Of a stretch of DNA of 64,000 nucleotides, positions 31,059-42,073 are shown piece by piece. The notes under the pieces are model-generated. The model did not search any database, was not told the origin of the DNA, and saw only the letters and a program-made list of their open reading frames with translations. Both the position numbers and the translations under genes were made by a program. Origin of the DNA: Francisella uliginis (lineage in GTDB: Bacteria; Pseudomonadota; Gammaproteobacteria; Francisellales; Francisellaceae); contig NZ_CP016796.1 of assembly GCF_001895265.1 (NCBI RefSeq), positions 248,001 to 312,000 on the forward strand, in the 5' to 3' direction. Numbering within the stretch: position 1 is the first letter of the stretch; every line of letters begins with the position of its first letter.

Positions 31059-32570
31059 TTAGTTATAGCCAATATAGACGGCGATAATTATCATAATAGA
31101 ACTAAGAGCCATAAGATATAAGTAGAATTTAAAGATAAATTTTAACCATAATCCATAAGGTATTCTTGCAGCTCCTAATACAGCCATTAAAGTTGCAGAT
31201 GTTGGCATTAAACAGTGTGTCCAACCATCTCCAAGCTGGAATGCTAAAACAGCAATTTGTCTACTTAATCCAGTTAAGTCAGCTAAAGGTGACATAATTG
31301 GCATTGTTAGAGCTGCTTGTCCAGATCCGGATGTTACAAAAAAGTTAAATATTGATTGGAAAAAGAACATTCCTAGTGCCGAGACATATTGATTAGTGCC
31401 AGATATGCTTGCCGAAGCATAGTGAAGAATAGAGTTTAACATAGTGTAATGTTCGGGATTTGAGCCGCCCATTAGATAAATTAAACCATAAGCAAAACCA
31501 ATAATTATACAAACTGGTAGTAAAGCTTTTGCACCATCTTTAAATGCATCTAGAGCAATATTTAGTGTCATGCCGTTTACTTTGCCAATTATGGCAAAAA
31601 ATCCAGCTGCAAATCCTAATATCGTGAAGAGAGTAGCAATTTCTGGTAAGTAATAGCCTAGTTCAACAACACCATAAACTAGCCATACTATTGTTACTAC
31701 TAAGCTTGTTAATATTAACCAAGAGTAAATACACATTTTTTGTGTTTGTTCTAGAGAATGCTCATCCGAATTTCTATACAAGTTATCATGCTCATACATT
31801 AGTGAATCATGAGGATCCTTTTGTACTTTTAGAGCATGTATTACAGCAAAAATAGTTATTGATAATGTGAATATAAACCACATAATTATTCTAAATAAGC
31901 TCCCAGATAATATTGGAACTTGGGCAATTCCTTGAGCGATACTTACAGAAAAAGGGTTCATCCAGGATGTTGCAAAGCCTACTTGAGTAGCTAAATATAT
32001 CACAACCGTACAGGTTAGAGCATCAAATCCTATAAGTACAAATATTGGTACTAGTAACATTATAAAAGGTATGGTTTCTTCACCCATACCAAACACTGCC
32101 CCACCTAATGAAAAAATAAAGCATAAGGTTGGTAGTAGGACGATTTTATTATTTTGGAATCTATTTACCACACGTAATATAGATTGGTCAATTACTTTAG
32201 TTCTAAGTAATATGCCAAATGAACCGCCAATTATTAGTAAGAAGGCTATTATGGCAACAGCTCCGCCATCCTTAGAACCTGATGTTATACCTTCATAAAC
32301 AAAATTAGTAAAACCTCTTTGATCAGAATCTCCTTTTGCAAATATTTTTACAGGGTTAGCTTCAGGTGAGCCTTGAGAGTTTAATTTGAATTTAAAACTA
32401 TCTGCAATAAGTACATTTCTTGAATGTGTTTGCCCATCAGAAGTATATTGAACCTTTTTTACATCGAATTTACCTACGGGAATAAAGTAGCTAGCGATAG
32501 CAACAAGTACAGCGATACAAAATAAGATTACTAATGTATCAGGCATTTGAATTTTTTTGATATTTTTCAT
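31059..32570 (-). CDS. YfcC-family membrane transporter
   Basis: The 503-residue protein has about twelve hydrophobic segments. It starts with a cytosolic MKNIKKIQMPDTLVILF and has a periplasmic loop near residues 40-75. The conserved stretches GGAVFGMGEETIPF, SGSGQAALTMPIMSPLADL and GDGWTHCLMPTSATLMAVLG are typical of the YfcC/ArcD-like secondary carriers, for which basic amino acids or peptides have been proposed. Standing next to argGH, an arginine or ornithine substrate is attractive but unproven; no ARG box is obvious upstream. A 228-base gap separates it from argG. Confidence 0.8.
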   Translation of the reverse strand: MKNIKKIQMPDTLVILFCIAVLVAIASYFIPVGKFDVKKVQYTSDGQTHSRNVLIADSFKFKLNSQGSPEANPVKIFAKGDSDQRGFTNFVYEGITSGSKDGGAVAIIAFLLIIGGSFGILLRTKVIDQSILRVVNRFQNNKIVLLPTLCFIFSLGGAVFGMGEETIPFIMLLVPIFVLIGFDALTCTVVIYLATQVGFATSWMNPFSVSIAQGIAQVPILSGSLFRIIMWFIFTLSITIFAVIHALKVQKDPHDSLMYEHDNLYRNSDEHSLEQTQKMCIYSWLILTSLVVTIVWLVYGVVELGYYLPEIATLFTILGFAAGFFAIIGKVNGMTLNIALDAFKDGAKALLPVCIIIGFAYGLIYLMGGSNPEHYTMLNSILHYASASISGTNQYVSALGMFFFQSIFNFFVTSGSGQAALTMPIMSPLADLTGLSRQIAVLAFQLGDGWTHCLMPTSATLMAVLGAARIPYGLWLKFIFKFYLYLMALSSIMIIIAVYIGYN

Positions 32571-32973
32571 GTGTAAAAGAAATTATTAACTTTCTATTTA
32601 GAGTATCAGTATTTATAAATAAATTGGATATTAATTAACAATTAAATCTTTAAGTTTTTGCATCAAAATTAATATAAAAAAAATATGGAGATATGTATTT
32701 TGATAATATTTTATTATTCGTTGGTGTGGTGAAAAACTAGAATGTCAATAAGTTTTTGTAACAGAATTATCTTTATTAAAATAATATTAAGCATAGCTAA
32801 GAAGGCTATAATTAAATAACGTATATTTTACTGTATATATTAATGAATGCTTTGTGAATTATTAAAAATATATTATATTTTTCACTGTTTTTATTCTTAT
32901 CTTTATTTATGTAATACTGAGGTCACAGGAGTTAAGCCTGAGTTGTTAGAACAATTAGATAAGGAGAATATCA
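32571..32973. other. AT-rich gap upstream of the first chitin-binding gene
   Basis: No gene is seen in this 403-base stretch. It is very AT-rich and contains runs of A and T. Close to the downstream gene there is AGATAAGGAG before the ATG at 32974. A short inverted repeat TTGTT/AACAA lies near 32943-32956. I could not fix a promoter with confidence. Confidence 0.4.
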
Positions 32974-34842
32974 ATGAAACTTAAAAAAATAACAATCTTA
33001 ACGGGATTGGCTTTGTTAGCTACGTCACAAGCCTATTCGCATGGATGGGTTACAGCACCAGCTAGTCGAGTTGATTTGTGTGATAGGGGTATAAACAAGG
33101 GTTGTGGAAATAGAGCAATTTATGAACCACAATCAATGGAGTATGGAGATGGTAGATTTCAAAATGGCAAAATGGATGGCGAAATCGGTGGGTCTGGAGT
33201 TAGTGGTTATGAACTAATGAATGAACAGAGTTCAAGTAGGTGGGCAAAAGTTGTAGTTAGATCTGGCCCAACAAAATTTACATGGAAGTTCACGGCCCCT
33301 CACTTCACTACCGATCTATCATCTTTTCGATTTTATATAACAAAACAAAACTGGAATCCTAATGAGCCTTTAAAGAGGGATGAATTTGAGACACAACCTC
33401 TAAACTGTTACAATCCAGAACCTTATTTTGCAGGCAAGTCACAACCAAATAATCCTCAGTCACTTACTTGTGATTTACCTGATAGATCTGGTTATCAAGT
33501 TATTTTTGCTGAGTGGGATGTTGGGGATACAAGTGCAAGTTTTGGTAATGTAATAGATGTTGATTTTACTAATGAACATCCAGCTGGAACAGTTATCTTA
33601 CCTGACGGAGATGCTGATAACGGAGGTGGTACTGATAACGGAGGTGGTACTGATAACGGAGGCAGCACTGGTGGGCCTCAAGAGTATGATCCAAATAGCA
33701 GCTATCCAGATCCAGGCACAGAAGTTATTTATGAAGGTAAAATTTATGCTAATAAATGGTGGGTACAACCTGGGGTGGTCCCAGGAGCTACTCAATGGGG
33801 GCCATGGGAATATATTAGAGATCATGAACCAACAAACCCATCAGATAAATTCCCAGTTGAAATGAACACTTTTACAATTAACGAGGAAAATGTTCGCGAA
33901 GGAGATAGAGTAATTTTACAAGTCTCTAAAGATGGGGTGATGAAAGAGTATGAACTTGTAACAGTTCCTAGAGGCATGACTAGAAATCAGTTAATTAAAC
34001 AAATGACTGATAAAATTAATCAAATAAGCTCTCAAGAACTTAATGATAGCATTATTGCTGGAGTCAAAAATAATAATGGTGAGGTTGTGCCGAATGATGA
34101 GATGGTAAGCATTTATCAAGTATCAGCTAAGCCATATAGTGATATAAGCTTCCAATATTATCAAGGAAATAATCATGTTAAAAATGAACTTCATCTGATG
34201 GATTTCAAAGATCAATATGATTTAGATTTAAATGGAACGGTTAATATCACTGCTAAGATTATGTCTCATGCTTCTGATAAAGCAAATATTTTCGTAACAT
34301 TGCAAGATAGCAATGGTAAAGCAGTATATGATAAGAGAGATATACAATTATCTCCTATGGAAACTTATAGCTTATCGTTAACTGTAAACAACTTACAGCC
34401 TGGTGAATATGATCTTATAGTTGGTAGTATTCTTCAAGGGGCGCCAACTTGGCAAAAAGATATGAAAATTAAGCTTGTTGATCCAAACCAAGATGGAGAT
34501 GAAGCTACAGGAAACTGGGTCTCTAACAAGGTTTACACTAAAGGTGATAGAGTCGATGTTAATGGAGTAACATACGAAGCTCAATGGTGGACTAAAGGAA
34601 GTAACCCTACACAATCAGGAAAATGGGGTGTATGGAGAGTGGTTAATGGTCAAGATCAGGGTAGTGATGATTCAAGCCAAAATGGAGATAATCCTACAGT
34701 TTTAGGAGTTTGGGATTCTAATACTGTCTATACTAAAGGAGACCAAGTAACTTATAAGGGTCAAGCATATATTGCTAAATGGTGGACTCGAGGTAATAAG
34801 CCATCTAAAAGCAGAGCTTGGGAAAAGTATAATAAATTCTAA
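32974..34842 (+). CDS. GbpA-like secreted chitin-binding monooxygenase, copy 1
   Basis: The 622-residue protein begins with a signal peptide cleaved after AYS, leaving histidine as residue 1 (HGWVTAPASR), as copper monooxygenases of family AA10 require. The second histidine of the copper brace is in FTAPHFTTD, and the axial phenylalanine in TSASFGNVIDV. Then come a glycine-rich linker with three DNGGGT units and a chitin-binding module (EGKIYANKWWVQPG). A GbpA domain 2-like region, an immunoglobulin-like domain and two further CBM5/12 modules with YEAQWWTKG and YIAKWWTRG follow. It should attach to or oxidise chitin. Vibrio GbpA has the same general plan. The copy at 36671 is nearly identical after the linker. 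Confidence 0.9.
   Translation: MKLKKITILTGLALLATSQAYSHGWVTAPASRVDLCDRGINKGCGNRAIYEPQSMEYGDGRFQNGKMDGEIGGSGVSGYELMNEQSSSRWAKVVVRSGPTKFTWKFTAPHFTTDLSSFRFYITKQNWNPNEPLKRDEFETQPLNCYNPEPYFAGKSQPNNPQSLTCDLPDRSGYQVIFAEWDVGDTSASFGNVIDVDFTNEHPAGTVILPDGDADNGGGTDNGGGTDNGGSTGGPQEYDPNSSYPDPGTEVIYEGKIYANKWWVQPGVVPGATQWGPWEYIRDHEPTNPSDKFPVEMNTFTINEENVREGDRVILQVSKDGVMKEYELVTVPRGMTRNQLIKQMTDKINQISSQELNDSIIAGVKNNNGEVVPNDEMVSIYQVSAKPYSDISFQYYQGNNHVKNELHLMDFKDQYDLDLNGTVNITAKIMSHASDKANIFVTLQDSNGKAVYDKRDIQLSPMETYSLSLTVNNLQPGEYDLIVGSILQGAPTWQKDMKIKLVDPNQDGDEATGNWVSNKVYTKGDRVDVNGVTYEAQWWTKGSNPTQSGKWGVWRVVNGQDQGSDDSSQNGDNPTVLGVWDSNTVYTKGDQVTYKGQAYIAKWWTRGNKPSKSRAWEKYNKF
33616..33669 (+). repeat. 18-bp tandem repeat, three units
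   Basis: Three copies of GATAACGGAGGTGGTACT-like units encode DNGGGT in the linker between the catalytic domain and the first chitin-binding module. The unit length keeps the frame, so copy-number change alters linker length only. The paralogue has seven units. Confidence 0.9.
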
Positions 34843-35289
34843 CTTAGCTTATCCTAAGTGATAAGTTAAATATCTGAATAATATAAATCTAAATCTCATA
34901 CAAATCTTAAATAATCTCTATTCGAAGTAAAAGTGCTGCAAATTAAATGTTTGATAGTTTTACTAGGTTAAAATAAATGAAAATTAAATGTCGTTGATTT
35001 AATGTCTTGAATTTGGATTTTTATAAAACACAGATACTGAAGATATTTGTATTTTAGTTACCGTAGATTTTTCTTTTTGTTTTAGGTATAGAAGAATCAC
35101 TTGGTATTGATAATAAATCTGTAAAGTTAAACAAGTTAGTAGGTTTTGAAAAGTATAGTGAAAGTATGTGCAACCTTGTTTAAAGATGTTAATTCAATGG
35201 TTTGATTAATATCAATGTATCTATATAAGTCAAAAAAATACAATAAGTCTCTTTACTCAAAAGGCTTTTATTGTGGTTACTGTTAATTA
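34843..35289. repeat. 3' flank of chitin-binding gene, shared with the paralogue
   Basis: No gene is seen. CTTATC (34848-34853) pairs with GATAAG (34860-34865) just after the stop and may help end transcription, although no T tract follows. The first 250 or so bases resemble the 3' flank of the second copy (38576-38810), with small gaps and substitutions, so the duplication included downstream DNA. The remainder, up to the end of the LuxR-type gene, shows nothing I can name. Confidence 0.6.
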
Positions 35290-36090
35290 TTAATAATAGA
35301 GATAACTAACGATAATTTTAGCAACTAGAACTAGTTGTTGTTTATTTGAGCACTTTAGTTTTTTACAGAGTGTCATTATTGTTGTCTCTACGGAGCGACT
35401 AGACTTATTTAGTTGAAGAGCAATCTCTTTAGCAGTATTTCCAGTAGCTATTAATTTTAAATATGATAAGTTTAGAGGAGTTAACTTATAAGTACTTAAA
35501 ATTTCAGTCTCTATTTCTCCAAAAGAATCTTTATAGAAAGTAGCATTAAGTTCTTTTACTTCAAAAGTTTTTTCTAGAAAAATTGATTGGTACATTAAAG
35601 AGATAACAGAATCAAGCCTTTTTCTAAGAGCAATTTTTGACTTGGTATCTAAACTGTTATAAAAATCTCTACCAATTTCAAATGAGAAGTAGTCATATAT
35701 ATTTTGAAAGTGTTTGCAATTATATATTGACAATAAATGCTTATTTTCTATTGCATAAGTATCATTAGGATTTAAAGTATAATAGTCTATCACGCCTTCA
35801 GAATCAGAAGTGTATGATACAGTTACCTTGTCATATTGCCATAAACCACTATGACTGTAATTTAATGAGGCATTAACGTTAATATTACTTGTAACTGTTT
35901 GAAATTTATTATCATCAATGATTCTAATCCATGATAAGTTTGTAACTTGATCTAGCTTTAACAACGACAAGAAAGCTATAAGTTTTTCTCTATAAGCTAT
36001 AGAGTCACTAATAACTAAGTTTACATCATCTTTAGTAAGTCTATATAAAGAATTAAATCCTATTTCGCATGACTTCTTTTTAAAACTCAT
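35290..36090 (-). CDS. LuxR-type transcriptional regulator
   Basis: The last 60 of 266 residues form a LuxR/GerE helix-turn-helix: LTPLNLSYLKLIATGNTAKEI, LNKSSRSVETTIMTLCKKLK and CSNKQQLVLVA. The N-terminal 200 residues are not a receiver domain (no phospho-acceptor pattern) and lack a recognisable autoinducer-binding signature, so the input is unknown. It lies between the two chitin-binding genes, divergent from the second and convergent with the first, and is a candidate regulator of both. That role is inferred from position alone. Confidence 0.75.
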   Translation of the reverse strand: MSFKKKSCEIGFNSLYRLTKDDVNLVISDSIAYREKLIAFLSLLKLDQVTNLSWIRIIDDNKFQTVTSNINVNASLNYSHSGLWQYDKVTVSYTSDSEGVIDYYTLNPNDTYAIENKHLLSIYNCKHFQNIYDYFSFEIGRDFYNSLDTKSKIALRKRLDSVISLMYQSIFLEKTFEVKELNATFYKDSFGEIETEILSTYKLTPLNLSYLKLIATGNTAKEIALQLNKSSRSVETTIMTLCKKLKCSNKQQLVLVAKIIVSYLYY

Positions 36091-36670
36091 TCAATTAATT
36101 TTAACTAGGTTATATATTGATAATAACTTTTTTTGCTTAAAATATAAATACTTCCAAAAGAATCTAATACAAGTAGCAAGTTATCACTGGAGTAAAATTC
36201 TTCATATGTATTTAAAAAAATCATTACAAAAAGTTGCTAATTCTAAGAGGGGAAAGGGAATGTTTAAAGTTCTGGTTTTTGGAGAGGTTATTAGAATTTA
36301 TAAATAATAGACTAAGAAAAAATCCTGGATTTAAAAATTCTCTTTAGTTGAAACCTAGAAATATTTCCATACAAAAAAAATATCATTGTATAGATATTGA
36401 TAAGTTTTACTTATGTTTACGATGATAAAAAAATATAAATTCAAGCTTTTTTTGCAAAAAAAGTGATTATTAAATCTAGATTAATTTTTCCTTGAAAAAG
36501 TTTTTTTATGATTCTTTAACTTTTATTAAAAATTAGAAAAATGTCTCATCAAGCCACCTAAGATAGTAATATTTTGCCATATTTTTATTTATTAAATTAT
36601 TGATGTAGCATGAGGATGTAGGTATTTGAAATTAGAGTTTTTGAGATAAATTATAGATAAGGAGCTTATC
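36091..36670. other. AT-rich divergent gap with a perfect palindrome
   Basis: No gene is seen in 580 bases between the LuxR-type gene and the second chitin-binding gene. A perfect 18-bp palindrome, seven T and seven A around a central GC bounded by C and G, lies at 36446-36463. GATAAGGAG precedes the ATG at 36671. The length and palindrome suit a regulated divergent promoter region, but no promoter could be fixed. Confidence 0.45.
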
Positions 36671-38575
36671 ATGAAACTGAAGAAAATAACGATCTTAACA
36701 GGGTTAGCTTTGTTAGCTACTTCACAGGCATATTCACATGCTTATGTTCAAACACCAAAAGGGCGTCCTCTTTTATGCAATGAGAGGGTAAACCAAGGAT
36801 GTGGAAATATATCTCTTTATGAACCTCAGTCATTTGAGGTTGCCGATGGTAGTTTTGAAAATGGTTCTATGGGGGATCAAGTTGGTGGTGCAGGTCTTAG
36901 TGCATCACTATCTGAGCAGACATCAAGTAGATGGGCTAAAACAGTTGTTAAATCAGGCCCTACAACTTTTAGATGGCATTTCACAGCACAGCATTGGACA
37001 GTGTCACCAGCATCATTTAGATTTTGGATAACAAAACCTGACTGGAATCCAAATATGCCATTAAGCAGAAGTGATTTTGAGGCACAGCCGCTTAACTGCT
37101 ACAATCCGATACCTAACTTTGCAAATAGCATGCCAGGTGACTCAAATAGTAAGTTTACAGTTACATGTGATTTACCTGATAGATCAGGATATCAAGTTAT
37201 TGCTGCAGAGTGGAATGTTGGTGATACTGCAGCTAGTTTTCTTAATGTTATAGATGTTGATTTTACAAGCGATCATCCAGTTGGAACAGTCATATTGCCA
37301 AGTGGTGATACTGACAACGGAGGCGGTACTGACAACGGAGGCGGTACTGACAACGGAGGTGGTACTGACAACGGAGGTGGTACTGATAACGGAGGTAGTA
37401 CTGATAACGGAGGTAGTACTGATAACGGAGGTAGCGCTGATGGGCTTCAAGAGTATGATCCAAATAGCAGCTATCCAGATCCTGGTACAGAAGTTATTTA
37501 TGAAGGTAAAGTTTATGCAAATAAATGGTGGGTAAATCCTGGACAAACTCCAGGAGCCACTCAATGGGGGCCATGGGAATATATTAGAGATCATGAACAA
37601 ACAAATCCATCAGATAAATTCCCTGTTGAAATGAACACTTTCACAATTAACGAAGAAAATGTTCGCGAGGGAGATAGAGTAATTTTACAAGTCTCTAAAG
37701 ATGGAGTGATGAAAGAGTATGATCTTGTAACAGTTCCTAGAGGCATGACTAGAAATCAGTTAATTAAACAAATGACTGATAAAATTAATCAAATCAGCTC
37801 TCAAGAACTTAATGGTAGCATTATTGCTGGAGTCAAAAACAATAATGGTGAGGTTGTACCAAATGATGAGCTGGTAAGCATTTATCAAGTTTCGGCTAAG
37901 CCATATAGTGATACGAGTTTCCAATATTATCAAGGAAATAATCATCTTAAAAATGAACTTCATTTAATGGACTTTAAAGATCAATATGATTTAAATTTAA
38001 ATGGTGCTGTTAATATAACTGCTAAGATTATGTCTCATGCTTCTGATAAAACAAATGTTTTCGTAACATTGCAAGATAGTAATGGTAAAGCAGTCTATGA
38101 TAAGAGAGATATACAATTATCTCCTATGGAAACTTATAGCTTATCGTTAACAGTAAACAACTTACAGCTTGGTGAATATGATCTTATAGTTGGTAGTGTT
38201 CTTCAAGGGGCACCAACTTGGCAAAAAGATATGAAAATTAAGCTTGTTGATCCAAACCAAGATGGAGATGAAGCTACAGGAAACTGGGTCTCTAATAAGG
38301 TTTACACTAAAGGTGATAGAGTGGAAGTTAATGGAGTAATATACGAAGCTCAGTGGTGGACTAAAGGGAAAAATCCTACACAATCAGGAAAATGGGGTGT
38401 ATGGAGAGTAGTTGATGGCCAAGTAAATGATCAAAACCAAGGTGGAGAAGCTTGGGAAAGTAGTAAAGCCTATACAGGTGGTCAAACAGTAACTTACCAA
38501 GGGCAGGAATATAAAGCTAAGTGGTGGACACGAGGTGATATTCCATCAAAAGGCTCTCCTTGGGAAAAAGTATAA
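36671..38575 (+). CDS. GbpA-like secreted chitin-binding monooxygenase, copy 2
   Basis: The 634-residue paralogue of the protein at 32974 has the same signal peptide and N-terminal histidine (HAYVQTPKGR). The second brace histidine is in FTAQHWTVS and the axial phenylalanine in TAASFLNVIDV. The catalytic domain differs markedly from copy 1, but from the linker onward the two are nearly identical: a chitin-binding module, GbpA-2-like and immunoglobulin-like domains, then two CBM5/12 modules. The linker has seven DNGGGT/DNGGST/DNGGSA units. The final module has its own sequence (WESSKAYTGGQTVTYQG). Like copy 1 it should be secreted and act on chitin. Confidence 0.9.
   Translation: MKLKKITILTGLALLATSQAYSHAYVQTPKGRPLLCNERVNQGCGNISLYEPQSFEVADGSFENGSMGDQVGGAGLSASLSEQTSSRWAKTVVKSGPTTFRWHFTAQHWTVSPASFRFWITKPDWNPNMPLSRSDFEAQPLNCYNPIPNFANSMPGDSNSKFTVTCDLPDRSGYQVIAAEWNVGDTAASFLNVIDVDFTSDHPVGTVILPSGDTDNGGGTDNGGGTDNGGGTDNGGGTDNGGSTDNGGSTDNGGSADGLQEYDPNSSYPDPGTEVIYEGKVYANKWWVNPGQTPGATQWGPWEYIRDHEQTNPSDKFPVEMNTFTINEENVREGDRVILQVSKDGVMKEYDLVTVPRGMTRNQLIKQMTDKINQISSQELNGSIIAGVKNNNGEVVPNDELVSIYQVSAKPYSDTSFQYYQGNNHLKNELHLMDFKDQYDLNLNGAVNITAKIMSHASDKTNVFVTLQDSNGKAVYDKRDIQLSPMETYSLSLTVNNLQLGEYDLIVGSVLQGAPTWQKDMKIKLVDPNQDGDEATGNWVSNKVYTKGDRVEVNGVIYEAQWWTKGKNPTQSGKWGVWRVVDGQVNDQNQGGEAWESSKAYTGGQTVTYQGQEYKAKWWTRGDIPSKGSPWEKV
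37313..37438 (+). repeat. 18-bp tandem repeat, seven units
   Basis: Seven in-frame 18-bp units encode DNGGGT (four), DNGGST (two) and DNGGSA. The first four use GACAACGGAGG and the last three GATAACGGAGG, so there is a gradient of variants along the array. Copy number differs from the three units in the paralogue. Confidence 0.92.
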
Positions 38576-40623
<2,048 letters not shown>

Positions 40624-40632
40624 CTACGAGTT

Positions 40633-40662
40633 TTGATATTTCATGAATAAAAGTGCTATAAT
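40633..40662 (+). promoter_or_regulatory. Promoter of ndk
   Basis: TTGATA (40633-40638) and TATAAT (40657-40662) are separated by 18 bases and lie 30 bases before the ndk ATG, matching the sigma-70 pattern well. Confidence 0.65.
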
Positions 40663-40692
40663 TTGATTTAATAAACTATTGGAGAATACTAA

Positions 40693-41115
40693 ATGAGTAA
40701 ACAAAAAACTTTATCTATAATTAAACCAGATGCTGTTGCGAAAAATGTAATAGGAGAAATTTACAGTCGTTTTGAAAAAGCAGGCTTAAAAATAGTAGCA
40801 TCTAAGATGAAACAATTATCTAAAGCAGAAGCGGAAGGCTTTTATGCTGTACATAAAGATAGACCTTTTTTTAGTGCATTAGTTGAGTTTATGATTTCAG
40901 GCCCAGTAATGATTCAAGTTTTAGAAGGAGAAAATGCGATAGCTAAAAATCGTGAACTAATGGGAGCAACAAACCCTAAAGAAGCAGATGCTGGTACAAT
41001 TAGAGCTGATTTTGCAGATAGTATCGATGCTAATGCTGTTCATGGTTCTGATGCAGAAGATACAGCAGCTCAAGAAATTAGATATTTCTTTAGTGATATA
41101 GAGATTTTTAGCTAA
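40693..41115 (+). CDS. ndk: Nucleoside diphosphate kinase
   Basis: The 140-residue kinase balances nucleoside triphosphate pools. It starts [17 protein letters not shown] and has the catalytic histidine in [23 protein letters not shown] binding site precedes the ATG. It may be read from its own promoter and with pyrG. Confidence 0.97.
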   Translation: MSKQKTLSIIKPDAVAKNVIGEIYSRFEKAGLKIVASKMKQLSKAEAEGFYAVHKDRPFFSALVEFMISGPVMIQVLEGENAIAKNRELMGATNPKEADAGTIRADFADSIDANAVHGSDAEDTAAQEIRYFFSDIEIFS

Positions 41116-41155
41116 GAATCACATCTGGTCTTAAAATTTAGGAGGAGATAAGAGA

Positions 41156-42061
41156 ATGAGTTGGTTAACAAGAGTAATAAGTAGAAGTCTAGGGACAAAT
41201 GCTCAAAAAAAAGATATGCCTTCAGGGATATGGAGCCAGTGTCCAAGTTGTCAAGTGACATTATATTCAGAAGAGTTACAAAATAATAAGTCGGTTTGTC
41301 CTCATTGTAACTATCACTATAGAATATCAGCAAGACATAGATTAAATATTTTCTTTGACAGAGATAGCACGACTGAGCATTTTGCTGATATAGCTCCGGT
41401 TGATATGCTTAAGTTTAAAGATACAAAAACTTATAAAGACAGATTAGCTCAGGCGCAAAAGAAAACAGAAGAGCAAGATGCATTAGTTGTTATGGATGGA
41501 ACTGTAAAAGGTTTTCCTGTAGTTGCTGCAGCGTTTAACTTTATGTTTTTAGGTGGCTCTATGGGTTCAGTAGTTGGTGAGAAGTTTGCTAGAGGTGTTA
41601 AACTTGCTATGGAGAAAAAGGTGCCATTTATTTGCTTTACAGCAAGTGGTGGAGCTAGAATGCAAGAGTCCTTATTTTCACTTATGCAAATGTCAAAAAC
41701 AAGTGCAGCGCTACAAAAGCTAGCAGAAGCTAAGTTACCATATTTAGTTGTTCTAACAGATCCTACTACAGGTGGGGTTTCAGCTTCTTTAGCGATGTTA
41801 GGTGATGTTCATCTTGCTGAGCCGAAAGCTTTAATTGGTTTTGCAGGGCCTAGAGTTATTGAGCAGACTGTTAGAGAGAAGCTGCCTGAAGGATTCCAAA
41901 GAAGTGAGTTCTTAGTAGAAAAAGGTATGGTTGATATGATTGTTGATCGTAGAAACTTAAGAAGTGAAGTTTCTAAATTAATAGATAAGTTAATGCCAAA
42001 TCTTACGAAAATAAACCATTCTCAAGCCTTAGAACATAAAGCAGCAGAAGAACAAGCTTAA
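41156..42061 (+). CDS. accD: Acetyl-CoA carboxylase carboxyltransferase subunit beta
   Basis: AccD (301 residues) transfers carboxyl from biotin to acetyl-CoA in fatty acid synthesis. The N-terminal zinc ribbon has two CxxC pairs (CPSC and CPHC). The crotonase-like core contains [12 protein letters not shown] and [16 protein letters not shown]. An AGGAGG binding site precedes it. folC follows 12 bases later, a common pairing. Confidence 0.97.
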   Translation: MSWLTRVISRSLGTNAQKKDMPSGIWSQCPSCQVTLYSEELQNNKSVCPHCNYHYRISARHRLNIFFDRDSTTEHFADIAPVDMLKFKDTKTYKDRLAQAQKKTEEQDALVVMDGTVKGFPVVAAAFNFMFLGGSMGSVVGEKFARGVKLAMEKKVPFICFTASGGARMQESLFSLMQMSKTSAALQKLAEAKLPYLVVLTDPTTGGVSASLAMLGDVHLAEPKALIGFAGPRVIEQTVREKLPEGFQRSEFLVEKGMVDMIVDRRNLRSEVSKLIDKLMPNLTKINHSQALEHKAAEEQA

Positions 42062-42073
42062 TTTATCAAAAAA

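Noticed and set aside
33598-33865. Overlapping frames in the glycine-rich linker region, on both strands, in both chitin-binding genes
   Set aside because: They exist because the 18-bp repeat is open in several frames; composition is repetitive and no binding sites support them.
35290-36090. Quorum-sensing receptor
   Set aside because: Only the DNA-binding domain matches LuxR; no autoinducer-binding signature or synthase gene is present.
37313-37438. CRISPR-like appearance of the seven 18-bp repeats
   Set aside because: There are no spacers, the units are contiguous and in frame, and they encode DNGGGT in a protein linker.
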